Shown here: piece by piece, positions 1 to 10,210 of the stretch
Layout of the letters: each line of letters starts with the position of its first letter
Numbering within the stretch: the stretch's first letter is position 1
Assembly (NCBI GenBank): GCA_039105265.1
Contig: JAPFFF010000044.1
Location: 62,001-126,000, forward strand
Source of the DNA: Tritrichomonas musculus
Taxonomy: Eukaryota > Parabasalia > Tritrichomonadida > Tritrichomonadidae
Direction of reading: 5' to 3'
Length of the DNA stretch: 64,000 bases
Made by a program: the position numbers and the translations under genes
Notes under the pieces: generated by a model
The model's input: the letters and a program-made list of their open reading frames with translations, nothing else
Told to the model about the DNA's origin: nothing
Databases searched by the model: none

Positions 1-59
1 TTTTTTCAAGTAAATTGAGAGAAAAATAATGGGCTGCAATTTGAAATCATTTCTAATCA

Positions 60-1412
60 ATGAGCAAGATAAACAAAATCCAGTTAAAAACTTCATGCAT
101 TTTGACGGTCCCACTTCAAAATTATCAAAAGGACTTTTCTTTTATTGTCAATGGAGAAGAATTTCAAACGAGTGTTCTTATCTCAGAACTTTTATCACCA
201 AAAATCAGTGAAATTCACAAGATTGATCCCACGATTGACACATACGTTATAAACACAGACGAGAAAGGAGATTTTTCACATATTTTAAATCTTATTAATT
301 TCAAAGAAACACTAATTCCAGCGAATGAGTTTCCATTTCTCACTGAAGTCATTGAAATTCTTGGTAATGAATCCATTGACATCGGTATCGGGGAAGGAAG
401 CGATGGCATGAGTGTTGATAACATCATCGCACGCTTTAAATATCACTTACGGCACCGGAAAATCTATTCCACGAGTCTTGATAGAGAACTTGAATTCATC
501 TGTAGCCACTTCAGCGACCTCATGAGCACACGATTTGAAGAACTGAAGGACCTTGGAGCCGAGCCCCTCTCTATGATTCTGAACGACGATCATCTTGAAT
601 TGAAAGACGAAGACGAACTTCTGAAATTTATAAACGATCTTTACAAAGAAGACGAAAATTTTGGAATTTTGTATGGCAGCGTTTACTTCGTCAACGTCAG
701 TGGGAACTCGATGCGAAGGTTCATTGAAATTTACGATGCGAGTGGAATTGACGGATGCACGTGGACTCGCCTGTCGGCGAGACTTTCATCCGAAATAAAA
801 GAAGGAAACGAGAACGACGAAAGTGGAAGCGGAAGTGAGAGAGAAAGAATGAATAAACGATACAAAAAGAAAAACGAATGCAGAAAGAGAGGACTGAAAA
901 TTGATAAGAAAGACAACGAAGACTTCTCAGGGATCGTCAGATACCTGCGCGACCAGTCATCAAACAAAATTGAGAATGAAATCACCTTCACTTCATCACC
1001 GGTAGTTAGAGGCGACTGCTATCAGCCAGTGAACGTTGCTTTATTTGATGACCGAAGCAAAATTTTTGAATCAGAAGACAGACCTGACAGCTGGATCTGC
1101 CTGGACTTCAAGTCGCATCGAGTGATTCCAACGGCCTACACAGTCAGGTCGTCAACCTGGGGAGGCAAAGCCTGGTGTCATCCGCGCAGCTGGGTTGTTG
1201 AAGGCTCTACAGACAACATTTCTTGGGTGACACTTGACACACAGAGGGAGTGCTCGCATCTGAATGGATCAGGCCTTGTTCACACATTCAAAGTTGATAA
1301 CGAGACATCGAAGGAATTCAAGTACATCAGAATGAAGTCCACAGGAAAGGACTGGTACAACTATAATTATCTTATCATTGACTCTTTTGAAATCTATGGA
1401 ACACTTATCTAG
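60..1412 (+). CDS. BTB/POZ-like plus F5/8 type C (discoidin) domain protein
   Basis: A 450-aa protein starting at an ATG with a TCATT initiator-like element about 12 bases upstream. Residues about 20-110 look like a BTB/POZ fold (FSFIVNGEEFQTSV, then a conserved EVIEILGNESIDI). The middle is helical and charged, with a Ser/Glu/Arg-rich stretch near 255-285. Residues about 305-448 form an F5/8 type C domain (PDSWICLDFK, YTVRSS, HPRSWVVEGS, ending DSFEIYGTLI). The family expectation is an intracellular adaptor in which BTB mediates oligomerisation or cullin contact and the discoidin fold binds a ligand; the substrate is unknown. No signal peptide. A decayed paralogue lies at 52.1-53.3 kb. The coding sequence is richer in GC than its surroundings. 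Domain call firm, role inferred. Confidence 0.85.
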   Translation: MSKINKIQLKTSCILTVPLQNYQKDFSFIVNGEEFQTSVLISELLSPKISEIHKIDPTIDTYVINTDEKGDFSHILNLINFKETLIPANEFPFLTEVIEILGNESIDIGIGEGSDGMSVDNIIARFKYHLRHRKIYSTSLDRELEFICSHFSDLMSTRFEELKDLGAEPLSMILNDDHLELKDEDELLKFINDLYKEDENFGILYGSVYFVNVSGNSMRRFIEIYDASGIDGCTWTRLSARLSSEIKEGNENDESGSGSERERMNKRYKKKNECRKRGLKIDKKDNEDFSGIVRYLRDQSSNKIENEITFTSSPVVRGDCYQPVNVALFDDRSKIFESEDRPDSWICLDFKSHRVIPTAYTVRSSTWGGKAWCHPRSWVVEGSTDNISWVTLDTQRECSHLNGSGLVHTFKVDNETSKEFKYIRMKSTGKDWYNYNYLIIDSFEIYGTLI

Positions 1413-1797
1413 ATAAAAAATATTTTATTTTGATTATCTACACTTTTTTTTATAAAATTTTAAAATAATCACTTTTTTTTTAAAAATAAAGACAAAAATA
1501 ATAATATTATCAGAAAAACAAAATGGTTCATTTTAATTTTGATTACTCAACCAGATATTGGATGTTATTTCTCTTCAGTAAATTTAGAGAAGTTGAAGGA
1601 ATTACGATACAATAAATTATTGAATTTTTCAGAAAGATATTCAAAAGAAAAAATGCTCAGAATTTTGTACTTTGCTGATTTTAAAAGAAGATATAAAGAT
1701 TTATATAATTTTTTGGTTTAAAAACAGAAAATTTTTTTATTAAATTTCAACTTTTTGAATATATAGTTTAACCTCTTTTTTTTTTTTTTTTTTTGAT
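1413..1797. other. intergenic stretch with poly-T tract
   Basis: AT-rich spacer. A short frame from an ATG at 1523 and an overlapping frame to 1721 show no recognisable family and are not called. A 19-base T run at 1776-1794 sits directly before the start codon of the next gene. Confidence 0.5.
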
Positions 1798-2235
1798 ATG
1801 TTTTTCTTTCTATTCCTTGCTTTCTTTTCAAAATCGGATTTCGAAATTGATGGATTTACATATCATATCCTCAGTGATGAAGACAAATCAGTACAAATAA
1901 TTAATTGCTCACTTACAACTGAAACGTTAATTTTTCCATCCAGTGTTACAAACGAAGGAACGAGCTACAAAGTCATATCAATTTCATCGGATACATTTTC
2001 CTCATCAAACATCAGTCAATTTCTTACGATTTATTTACCTTATACCATAGCAGATATCAAAAACTCAGTATTTCTGGATTTTAAAAATCTCCAAACGATA
2101 GGCTACATCAATGAAAACAACGAACAAGTCAACGATACATTACCTCCACTACTTAAGAAAGTGAACAACTATGTTTTTTCTAATTGTAATTATGTCACCA
2201 CGTTAGATCTCAATCAAGTTACCGAAATCGGATAA
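1798..2235 (+). CDS. short BspA-like LRR surface-type protein, probably truncated
   Basis: A 145-aa reading frame. Residues 1-11 are a hydrophobic leader (MFFFLFLAFF), followed by a region typical of trichomonad BspA-like proteins (FEIDGFTYHILSDED, LIFPSSVTNEGTSYKVISI) and the beginning of LRR_5 repeats (LQTIGYI, NYVFSNCNYVTTLDL, VTEIG). Full-length members carry many more repeats. After the stop the same frame continues only for a few codons with LRR-like character (SSILSQ), which suggests the gene was cut short. If expressed it would be a secreted or surface fragment. Function of the family: surface adhesion-type proteins. Truncation is inferred from length. Confidence 0.6.
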   Translation: MFFFLFLAFFSKSDFEIDGFTYHILSDEDKSVQIINCSLTTETLIFPSSVTNEGTSYKVISISSDTFSSSNISQFLTIYLPYTIADIKNSVFLDFKNLQTIGYINENNEQVNDTLPPLLKKVNNYVFSNCNYVTTLDLNQVTEIG

Positions 2236-2523
2236 TCATCCATATTATCACAAAAAAGTTTTCAATAAATTAATATTGAATTTTTTGGCGGTTAATCCGT
2301 TTTTATCGGAATCATTGCCTTTTTATCAATCGAAAATGGTTTAAATTTATATAAATATTATAAATATATTATAAAATCATAGTTTTAATATTTTCTTTGA
2401 AATTGAGACCATTATCAATTGAAAAAAATTCAATTTCGGTAAAAAATTTCTTTTCAAAAAGTCATTTCATATAATTTTTTAGAATTTTATACTTTTTATT
2501 TCATTTTTGTATATTTATATATT

Positions 2524-4512
2524 ATGACGTATTTGATACTTTCTTTTTTATTTCTTACATTTATGAATGCCGAGAGAACACATCCAAAAATCATTAATTC
2601 AAATAAATTATTATTTAATAATCAAAAAAAATCAATTAACAATCAGAATCAAGATGCACAAACCAAAGAAAATTATGAAACAGAAATGATAGAAGTTAAT
2701 ATAACAATGCCTGATAATATTTCTTTATTTGGAAGAATAGCTCGTCCAAAAGTTCAAGAAAAATTTCCAGTTATTCTGATCAGGAGTCCGTATATGTTTT
2801 ACGAACCATTAGTTGCAATAGTTATTGGAACAGCATTTGCTCAAAAAGGCTACATTTGTATAACCGTATATGACAGAGGCACAGTTAAATCTCAAGGCGA
2901 ATGGCTACCCTTTGAAAATGATAGAAATGACGGAATTGCTATCATTGATTGGATTTCCAAACAAGGTTGGTGCGATGGAAACATTGGAACATATGGATTC
3001 TCATATTCCGGATATGACGAATGGTGCATTGCCGACTACAATCATCCAAATCTAAAAACAATGTACATATCAGTATATGGCGGTCATCCATATAATAATT
3101 TTTATCGTCGTGGAATGTTTAAAGAAATGGTCTGGTCTGGCTGGTCAGCAACAATGATGGAAGACAACAGATTCAAATGGTTATCGCAAGAAGAAGATTG
3201 GAATTTACGACAAATTGTCTATAACTTAAGCGTTCAAGCAAACCTTGGTGAAGAATTAAAAGGAAAGCCTTGTGATTGGTATAAAAGATTAGTTACTGGT
3301 GTCAGAGAAGATGGAGACTATTGGGGACACGGTTTTTGGAAAGAACAAAATGAAATACCAGAAAAAGTTAAAATTCCAATTTTCATTCATGGTGGCTGGT
3401 TTGATCCTTTTATTCGATCACAAATTGATAGCTATAGACGTCTTCCAAAAGAAACACGTCAAATGAGTCGCTTTTTAATTGGTCCATGGAGTCACTCTGC
3501 ATCCAATTGTGGCTCGCTTTCTTATCCAGGTGAAAACGTTACGGGAATTTTCTTAATAGATTCTGCATTAAAGTGGTTTGATCATCAACTGAAAGGAAAA
3601 CAATATCCTCACCAAAAAGGAGTAATTGAATCTTACTGCATCAAAGGAGATAAATGGATAACATGGAAAGATGATTTTCACCATAACAAAGAAATAACAT
3701 TTTATTTTAAAAAGCAAGACAATCAAAAAGCAAATCTTTTAGTTACTCAAAACTCGGCAAATGAACAGTCAATTGAATATGTTTATGATCCTGAAAATCC
3801 TGTTCAAAGTTTAGGTGGAAATATGATAACAAACAATAGAATTCCTGGAGCAAATCCAGATTGTTGTATAGCACAAAATGATCCTGGAAATAGAAGTGAT
3901 GTAATTAGTTTTATTTCTGAAAATATTGGAAAAGATGCTTGGATGACAGGATCAATAGAAATTCATCTTTTTGTTTCTTCTTCAGCAAACGCAACTGCAT
4001 TTACTGTGAAAGTAATAGAAGTTTTTGATTCAGGAGAAGGCATCAATATTGTCGATGATATCACCGATATCAGATGGATTGATGAAGAAAAAGTCGAAAA
4101 TTATGTTCCTGGAACAATTAGAGAATTGATAATCAATATGACAGATATTAGTTGGAAAATATCTTCAACTTCCAAAGTCCGTGTCGATATTTCATCTTCA
4201 AATTTCCCTTATTATAATGCTCATCCTAATTATGATAAAATTTGGTCTGAAACATCAGAAAAATTCGTGGCAAAACAAACAATCTATACTGGTGGGAAAT
4301 ACCAATCCAGAATTATTTTGCCAATACAGGAAGAACAAGCTAAGAAAAATAAAAAAACAAAAATACTAATTATTGGAATATCTTTGATTGCTGCACTACT
4401 TATAATTCTTATTATTGCAATGATTGTTTTAATTGTTAAAAAACGAAATAGCGATGCTAAAAAAACATTACAATTCCAAGATTTTTTAATGAGTTCAAAT
4501 TCTGTGAATTAA
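2524..4512 (+). CDS. S15-family X-Pro dipeptidyl-peptidase/CocE-type hydrolase, membrane anchored
   Basis: A 662-aa protein. Residues 1-16 form a signal peptide (MTYLILSFLFLTFMNA). The alpha/beta hydrolase core spans about 50-330 with the family nucleophile motif GFSYSG (Ser160), an Asp in GGWFDPF (Asp294) and a His in GPWSHS (His324), a complete catalytic triad for the S15/CocE family. The C-terminal half fits the X-Pro dipeptidyl-peptidase beta-sandwich domain. A single hydrophobic segment at about 614-638 followed by KKRNSD predicts a type I membrane protein with the enzyme outside or in a vesicle lumen. Likely activity: release of Xaa-Pro dipeptides or hydrolysis of acyl or amide esters; the sequence does not decide between them. 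The start is the only ATG before the leader. Confidence 0.88.
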   Translation: MTYLILSFLFLTFMNAERTHPKIINSNKLLFNNQKKSINNQNQDAQTKENYETEMIEVNITMPDNISLFGRIARPKVQEKFPVILIRSPYMFYEPLVAIVIGTAFAQKGYICITVYDRGTVKSQGEWLPFENDRNDGIAIIDWISKQGWCDGNIGTYGFSYSGYDEWCIADYNHPNLKTMYISVYGGHPYNNFYRRGMFKEMVWSGWSATMMEDNRFKWLSQEEDWNLRQIVYNLSVQANLGEELKGKPCDWYKRLVTGVREDGDYWGHGFWKEQNEIPEKVKIPIFIHGGWFDPFIRSQIDSYRRLPKETRQMSRFLIGPWSHSASNCGSLSYPGENVTGIFLIDSALKWFDHQLKGKQYPHQKGVIESYCIKGDKWITWKDDFHHNKEITFYFKKQDNQKANLLVTQNSANEQSIEYVYDPENPVQSLGGNMITNNRIPGANPDCCIAQNDPGNRSDVISFISENIGKDAWMTGSIEIHLFVSSSANATAFTVKVIEVFDSGEGINIVDDITDIRWIDEEKVENYVPGTIRELIINMTDISWKISSTSKVRVDISSSNFPYYNAHPNYDKIWSETSEKFVAKQTIYTGGKYQSRIILPIQEEQAKKNKKTKILIIGISLIAALLIILIIAMIVLIVKKRNSDAKKTLQFQDFLMSSNSVN

Positions 4513-4616
4513 AAAAAATTGAGATACACTAACTATTTTGCTTATTTTTTATGCAATTTGAATCATAAATACATTTTTTATTTTGTATATAAAATCACTT
4601 TTATATAACCATCTCA

Positions 4617-4639
4617 TTTTTTTTTTTTTTTTTTTTTTT
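4617..4639 (+). repeat. poly-T tract (23 bases)
   Basis: Homopolymer between the 3' end of the hydrolase gene and the 3' end of the convergent Sel1-kinase gene. Similar runs lie at 1776-1794, 23333-23361, 44826-44883, about 52065-52085 and, as poly-A, 60773-60802. Confidence 0.8.
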
Positions 4640-4764
4640 GAATATATAAGTAAGTGCCTTTTCCAAATCAACATTTTAAACACGTATTTTCAAATGGACT
4701 TTTAAATATATTGAGATTATTTAGAAGAATTAAATCAATATTAGTTTACTTTTAACGAAATTAA

Positions 4765-7700
4765 TCAAGATTTATTTTGAATATAAAACCGATATATTGC
4801 AAAGATTTTCTTTGCAGTTTGGTTTCCATTATGCGCTGCAAATCTTAAATATTGCACTGCTTCTTCAGTAAGTCCTTTTTCTTGAATCAACAATCCAGAA
4901 TAAAAAGCCATTGCATCTGCACATCCGCCTTCGATGGCCTTCATTATGTAATTTATTCCATCTTGCCTTCTTATTGTATTTCCAGAAAGAATTGATTTAC
5001 CATAAGCAAAATATTGCTGGGCATTTTCTGGGTTTTTAAATATAGAATTATATGAGTTAGCATTCAATTTATTTTTTTCATTTGGAAACAAACTTGAATA
5101 CAACTCAATAGCCTGTGGATCTTTATTATCAACTGCCATTTTAATATAACGGATTCCTTCCTTTTTATCAACGGGAACACCGTCACCATTTAGCAGAAGT
5201 ACACCATAATAAAACATTGGCTTTGCATAACCTGCATCAGCAGCCATCTTCATGTATTTGGCTCCTTCTTTTCTATTAACAGGGACACCGAGACCATTAA
5301 TTAACATTTGACTATAATACATGGTTGCAATTACATTTCCGTGATCAATTGCCATTTTGTAATATTTTGCTGCTTCTTTCATATTCTTTTTCACTCCATT
5401 TTCACCTTGGAAATAAATATGACCAAGATTGAGCATTGCCATATCGTATCCTCTTTCAGCGGACATTTTATAGAATCGAATAGATTCGTTCATATTTTGC
5501 TGTATTCCATCTCCATGTCTCAACATTCGGGCATAACTATACATTGCCATATAATTTCCCATATTTGCTGCTTTAATATAATACTTAGCAGCTTCTTTTT
5601 TGTTCATTTCAACACCTTCTCCACTATATAACATGTAACCGTATTGACCTATGGCTTCTTCATTTCCTAAATTTGCTGCCTTCAAATAATATTTGGCAGA
5701 TTCTTGTTTATTTGAAGGAATTCCATCTCCAAAGAATAAAATTTTGGCATATTTTAAAATGGAATCCAAATCACCTAAATCTGCTATTTTTTTCAAGTAT
5801 TTGATTCCTTCTTTTGTATTTTTTGAAACTCCTTCACCATTGATTAGCATGTCTGCATAAAATCCTATGATTTTAAGGCATTTTTTATCATCTTCACTTT
5901 TTATATCTTCTTTTGTCAGATTCCGTTTATCAATTCCCATTTTTAAATAATAAGCTGCTTCTTCTTTATTAATAATTCTTTCATCTGTTAGAAGTGACAT
6001 TCCATAAATTTCCATTGCATCAATGTTTCCTTGATCAGCAGCCATTTTTAGATATTTTCTTCCTTCTTTCACATTAGTTTGAATATATTTTCCTTCAAAT
6101 AATATTTTTCCATATCTAAGCATTGCTAAATCATTTCCCAAATCAGCTGCCATTTTGAAATATTTAGCAGCTTCCTTTACATTCTTTGGTATTTCTTCAC
6201 CAGAATAAAGCATTTTAGCATACTCAAACATTGATGTAGGATTTCCATAATCAGCTGAAATTTTTAAATATTTCGCTCCTTTTTTGACATTGGTCATAAT
6301 TCCATTCCCTTCAATAAGCATCTTTGCATAAGTAAAGGGAATATCCATGTTATTCATGTCACCAAAATAATTAGTTTTTGTTGGAACAAAAGGCTTTATT
6401 GATTTATTTCTTTGATCAATACTCATTTTAAAATATCTTGCAGCTTCTCTTTTATCTTCTTTTATGTTAAATCCACTATATAACATATAACCATATGACT
6501 CCATAGCTTCTATATTTCCCATGTTAGCAGCTCCTCTTATATATTCAATTCCTTTTGCTGTTTCTTCTTCTGTTTTTCCTATCAAATTCATTCCACATAA
6601 ATACATTGCATCTGCATTTCCTTTTTCAGCCAAATCTCGTTGATAATTCATGTCACTTACAGGCTTTTCAGAATAAAAACCAGGGAAACTTATACCTGAA
6701 TTAGGATTAAATACTCTTTCATATGACAATTCAGTATATCTTATCATTTCATCGACATCAAATGGAATTTCTTTGTTATCAATTAAATCATAATAATTAT
6801 TAATTGACTTTGGATTTCCTTTATTACAAGACATTCTAATATATTTGATTGATTCTTTGAAATCTTTATTAATTCCATTTCCATCGTGAAGCATTTTCCC
6901 ATATTCAAGCATTGCATATGAATGACCTTGATCAGCTGCTGATTTTAAGTATTCTGCAGCTTTTCTTTTATCTTGCTTGATTTGATTTCCTTCAAGCAAC
7001 ATCATTCCAAATTCATGAATTGCATTTAAATGTCCACAATCAATTGATTTTTTAATATATTTAATTGCTTCGGCTTTATTGGCATCAATTCCATCACCAT
7101 CACGAAGCATGATTCCATAGTAAAGCATTGGCTCTTTAATGCCAAGATCAGCTGCTTTTTTGAAATATTCAGCAGCTTCTTTCTTGTTTGCTTTAACTCC
7201 ATCTCCATCACGAATCATTATTCCATAATCAATCATTCCATAAGTATATCCAAGATCAGCTGCTTTTTTGAGATATTTGGCTGCTTCTTCTTTATCTGCT
7301 TTTATTCCATCTCCATCACGAAGAATTCTTCCGTAAATGACCATTGATACAAAATCACCTAAATCTGCACCTTTTTTAAGATATTTTATACCTTCAGCTT
7401 TATTAACTTCAATTCCATCACCATTAAATAACATGAATCCATATTCATTTGAAGCTAAAGGATTTCCCAAATCAGCAGCTTGCTTAAAATATCTTGCTGC
7501 TTCCTTTTTATTAGGTTCAGAACCATTTCCAAAGTATAAATATTTACCATAATTAAACATTGCTGTTGGATTTCCCTTACTTACACCAAGTTTCAAGTAA
7601 TGCAAACCTTCTTCGATATTCTTTTCCATATCTTTATCACCAAGAAGTGCCCTTAATGCATAGCTATTAATTGCGTCTTCATCATTTAGATCAGCGGCCA

Positions 7701-8730
7701 TTTTTATATAACGAGCGGATTCTTTTTTATTCATTTCGGCGCCATGTCCATAATACAACTTCCTTGAATAAAGAATCATCGCATCAATATCTCCTTCATC
7801 AGCAGCTTTTTTAATATAAAGAACATCTTTCGAATTTGGACTTTTCAATTCATCATCAAATAGATCAAGATAATCATCAATTTCTTCTTCATTAACGATA
7901 TTAAAATAATCTCGAAATGGCTCTTTCATGATCTCATTTACAATCTCAAGAAACGAAGGCCTATCTACTGGATCACTTGACCAACATTTTTGAAGAAATT
8001 GTTGAATACGCTTGTCTTTAATTAGAGATAAATCAGGCCGTTTTCCATCGCGAATAGCTTCGATAAAAGCGAACTGATTTTTGTATTCGTTATTAAAAGG
8101 AATTGCGTCTGTTATAATTTCATAAGCAACATACGAAAACGCGTAAACATCTACTTTATATGTATATGAATTTTCATCGTCAAAAATTTCCGGGGCCATG
8201 TACAAAGGGGTACCAATTTCATCATGCAAAATTATGCGTTTATAATCTTTGTCAGACACTGTGGAACATCCAAAATCACAGATATGAGGATATAAATTAT
8301 CATCAAGAAGAATATTGTCAGGTTTTAGGTCTCTATGAATAATACCTTTGGAATGAAGATATTTCATTCCAAGTGCAATGCCAAGTAACATGATGTATCT
8401 GGAAGAATTGGTATACTATAAAGGCGCTAATGAAATTCGTACATTTTTAAGCATTTCCTTAAGGGACCCATTCTCCATATATTTAATGATTAACATAGGA
8501 TGCTTTTCGCCATTGAAATTGCATGGACTATATCCCAAAAAAGGTAAAATTGCAGAATTATCCACTTTTAAATATGTTTGAAGTTCTATCATTAACGAAT
8601 CATTTTCATACGATATGCCTTCTTTTGCAGCATACTGTAAACCTGTTTCGATATTTTCAATTAAGTGAACGTTTCCATACTCCCCCTTGCCAATGATTTT
8701 TATATATCTATAATCTTTCAGATTAATCAT
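4765..8730 (-). CDS. protein kinase with C-terminal Sel1 repeats, interrupted by one in-frame TAG
   Basis: One reading frame of 1,322 codons runs from an ATG at 8730 to a TGA at 4765. Residues about 8-280 are a Ser/Thr or TKL-type kinase: GKGEYGNVHL glycine loop, AAKE lysine, HRDLKPDN catalytic loop, CDFG, MAPE. The rest is a long ladder of Sel1-like (TPR-like) repeats of about 36 residues, each with a core like AAKYFKKAADLG...AM..YG.ML..GDG, roughly 25-28 copies. Sel1 arrays are scaffolds for protein partners, so a kinase-scaffold role is likely. A TAG at 8416-8418 falls between LAPL and YTNSSRYIM, inside the kinase fold just before the helix leading to HRD. The frame is otherwise open and uncorrupted. 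The downstream part (from an ATG at 8391) could be annotated alone, but lacks the ATP-binding lobe. Confidence 0.8.
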
Positions 8731-8754
8731 AAAATATATATAAAAAAAATTATG

Positions 8755-8815
8755 TCTCGGTCATGACTCGAACAAACAACCTTAGGACTATGAGACATAC
8801 CAAAAGCAAATTATC
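8755..8815 (-). other. tRNA-like relic
   Basis: On the minus strand there is a T-loop-like TTCGAGTC, a 3' acceptor-like CCGAGACA and a CAT triplet in a loop-like context, as in tRNA-Met. The T stem pairs badly, the anticodon stem does not close on a 7-base loop, and no clean 5' acceptor half is placed correctly. I read it as a decayed tRNA or tRNA-derived fragment just upstream of the kinase start, not as a working tRNA. Confidence 0.3.
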
Positions 8816-9024
8816 CACTATTTTTTTATTTTTTTATTTTTTTTTCTTTTTGAATTGAGGTCGTTCTCCTTTATTATCTTTATTTGAAAGAAGACAAAGT
8901 GAAAATATTTACTCAAAATTTTTACAGTATTAAAAATTTTCAATATTTTAGAAATTATTTGAACATACACTAAATATACAGTTTAGTTAAGCTTGTAAAT
9001 TTGGTGAAATAAACGTTTTTTGGG

Positions 9025-9275
9025 TTTTAAGGTACAAATCCAGTACGTTATTTTTTGTAAGAGAGAACGTTTATTATTTAAATAGATGGGGTCTTTGAAA
9101 AAGTTTAAATTGACAAGGTGTGTTTTTGACATTTATTTTACATTTTTTTTAATTCAATGACATGTTATGTAAAAAATAGTCAGATATTCAATTTTTTATG
9201 TAACATGTCAAATTTTTCTAATAAAGTGTCAAAAAAAATGGCGGTTACGTAACGTACTGGATTTGTACCTTAAAA
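9025..9275. mobile_element. 251-bp MITE-like element with 26-bp perfect inverted ends
   Basis: The first 26 bases (9025-9050, containing AAGGTACAAATCCAGT) are the exact reverse complement of 9250-9275. The interior has a second imperfect inverted pair around ACATGTTATGTAAAAAATA. It codes for nothing. About 75 internal bases reappear, with roughly 85% identity by eye, in reverse orientation at 47928-48003, so the sequence belongs to a dispersed family. The superfamily is not determined; I see no clear target duplication. Confidence 0.65.
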
Positions 9276-9533
9276 ATCACCAAATGTAACCATATTATTG
9301 TCAAATAAATTTTTATTAATATTTATTATTGTCATAAACCATTGAATTATTTGAAAGAGGAATTAAATGAGTTTTATCAAAAGTCATATTAATAATCGAT
9401 AAGAATTTCTCAGTAAAAAAATGTTATTTTTTGAATATTACAAAATAATTGTATGATTTGTATAATATATCATATAAAATAATAATAAAAAGCTCATTTA
9501 TATTGACGATGAAAAGCCAAATAACCGATTTCA

Positions 9534-9560
9534 CCAAAAGCCCAGGTCTTGGGCTTTTGG
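9534..9560. other. 11-bp-stem perfect hairpin
   Basis: CCAAAAGCCCA and its exact complement flank the 5-base loop GGTCT. A related but looser structure with CCAAAAGACCAG and ACCAGGTCTTTT lies at about 10007-10040. A structural RNA, a terminator or a decayed repeat end are all possible; nothing decides. Confidence 0.5.
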
Positions 9561-9780
9561 CGACAGCATTCAATTTTGAATAGTTTACATATATTTTGGA
9601 GATCACAAAAACGTTTTTTTTGGCGATGGTGATTTGTAAAGCTTTCAAAATATCATATATAAAATAAAAATAAAAAAATAAGATATAAATATATAATAAA
9701 ATCAATAAAAGCATTTTTTCAATTGAAAATAAATTTTTTTCATTTATATTTTAAATATATACCGATATAAAATGTATTTA

Positions 9781-9897
9781 AAATATTAATAGTATTTATA
9801 TTTTTATGAATATATATAGCCGAATAATAAATAATGCATTGAAATAATGCATTGAAATATTAATAGTATTTATATTTTTATGAATATATATAGCCGA
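9781..9897. repeat. 43-bp direct repeat pair
   Basis: 9781-9823 and 9855-9897 are identical over 43 bases (core ATTAATAGTATTTATATT). The spacer contains a second short duplication, AATAATGCATTGA. A local tandem duplication with no coding content. Confidence 0.75.
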
Positions 9898-10210
9898 GTA
9901 ATTATATAAATTCATTGAATTTATTGAATGTTGATTCGTAAATTGAATTATTATTTAATCAAATAAGAAATAACTTTTTAAAAGATTTATTAAAATCGCC
10001 AAAAGACCAGAAAGAATCACCAAGACCAGGTCTTTTTTTTACATTTGGGTATATTTTACAAGCTTAGTTTAGTTTATTACAGAAAAGCTGATATTATACT
10101 TTTTTTTATAATGGAAATTGAAATCTTTTTATATTTTGAATAGTTTATATTTGTATTTTTCTGCGCAAAAAAGCGGTTGGATAAACTTTATTTATAATTT
10201 CGTAACCATA

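Larger units (their letters stand above)
8816..10210. other. intergenic region with repeats
   Basis: No gene seen. It contains the inverted-repeat element at 9025-9275, the hairpin at 9534-9560 and a 43-bp direct repeat (9781-9823 and 9855-9897). A minus-strand open frame at 9424-9714 is hydrophobic low-complexity sequence and is not credible. A TTGAATAGTTTA motif occurs at 9576-9587 and again at 10136-10147, about 65 bases before the next gene's ATG. Confidence 0.5.

Noticed and set aside
1523-1721. Short overlapping frames after the first gene
   Set aside because: The longer frame lacks an ATG start, the ATG frame stops after about 30 codons, and neither resembles a known family.
9424-9714. 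Minus-strand hydrophobic open frame
   Set aside because: Low-complexity AT-rich sequence spanning the hairpin; composition explains it.
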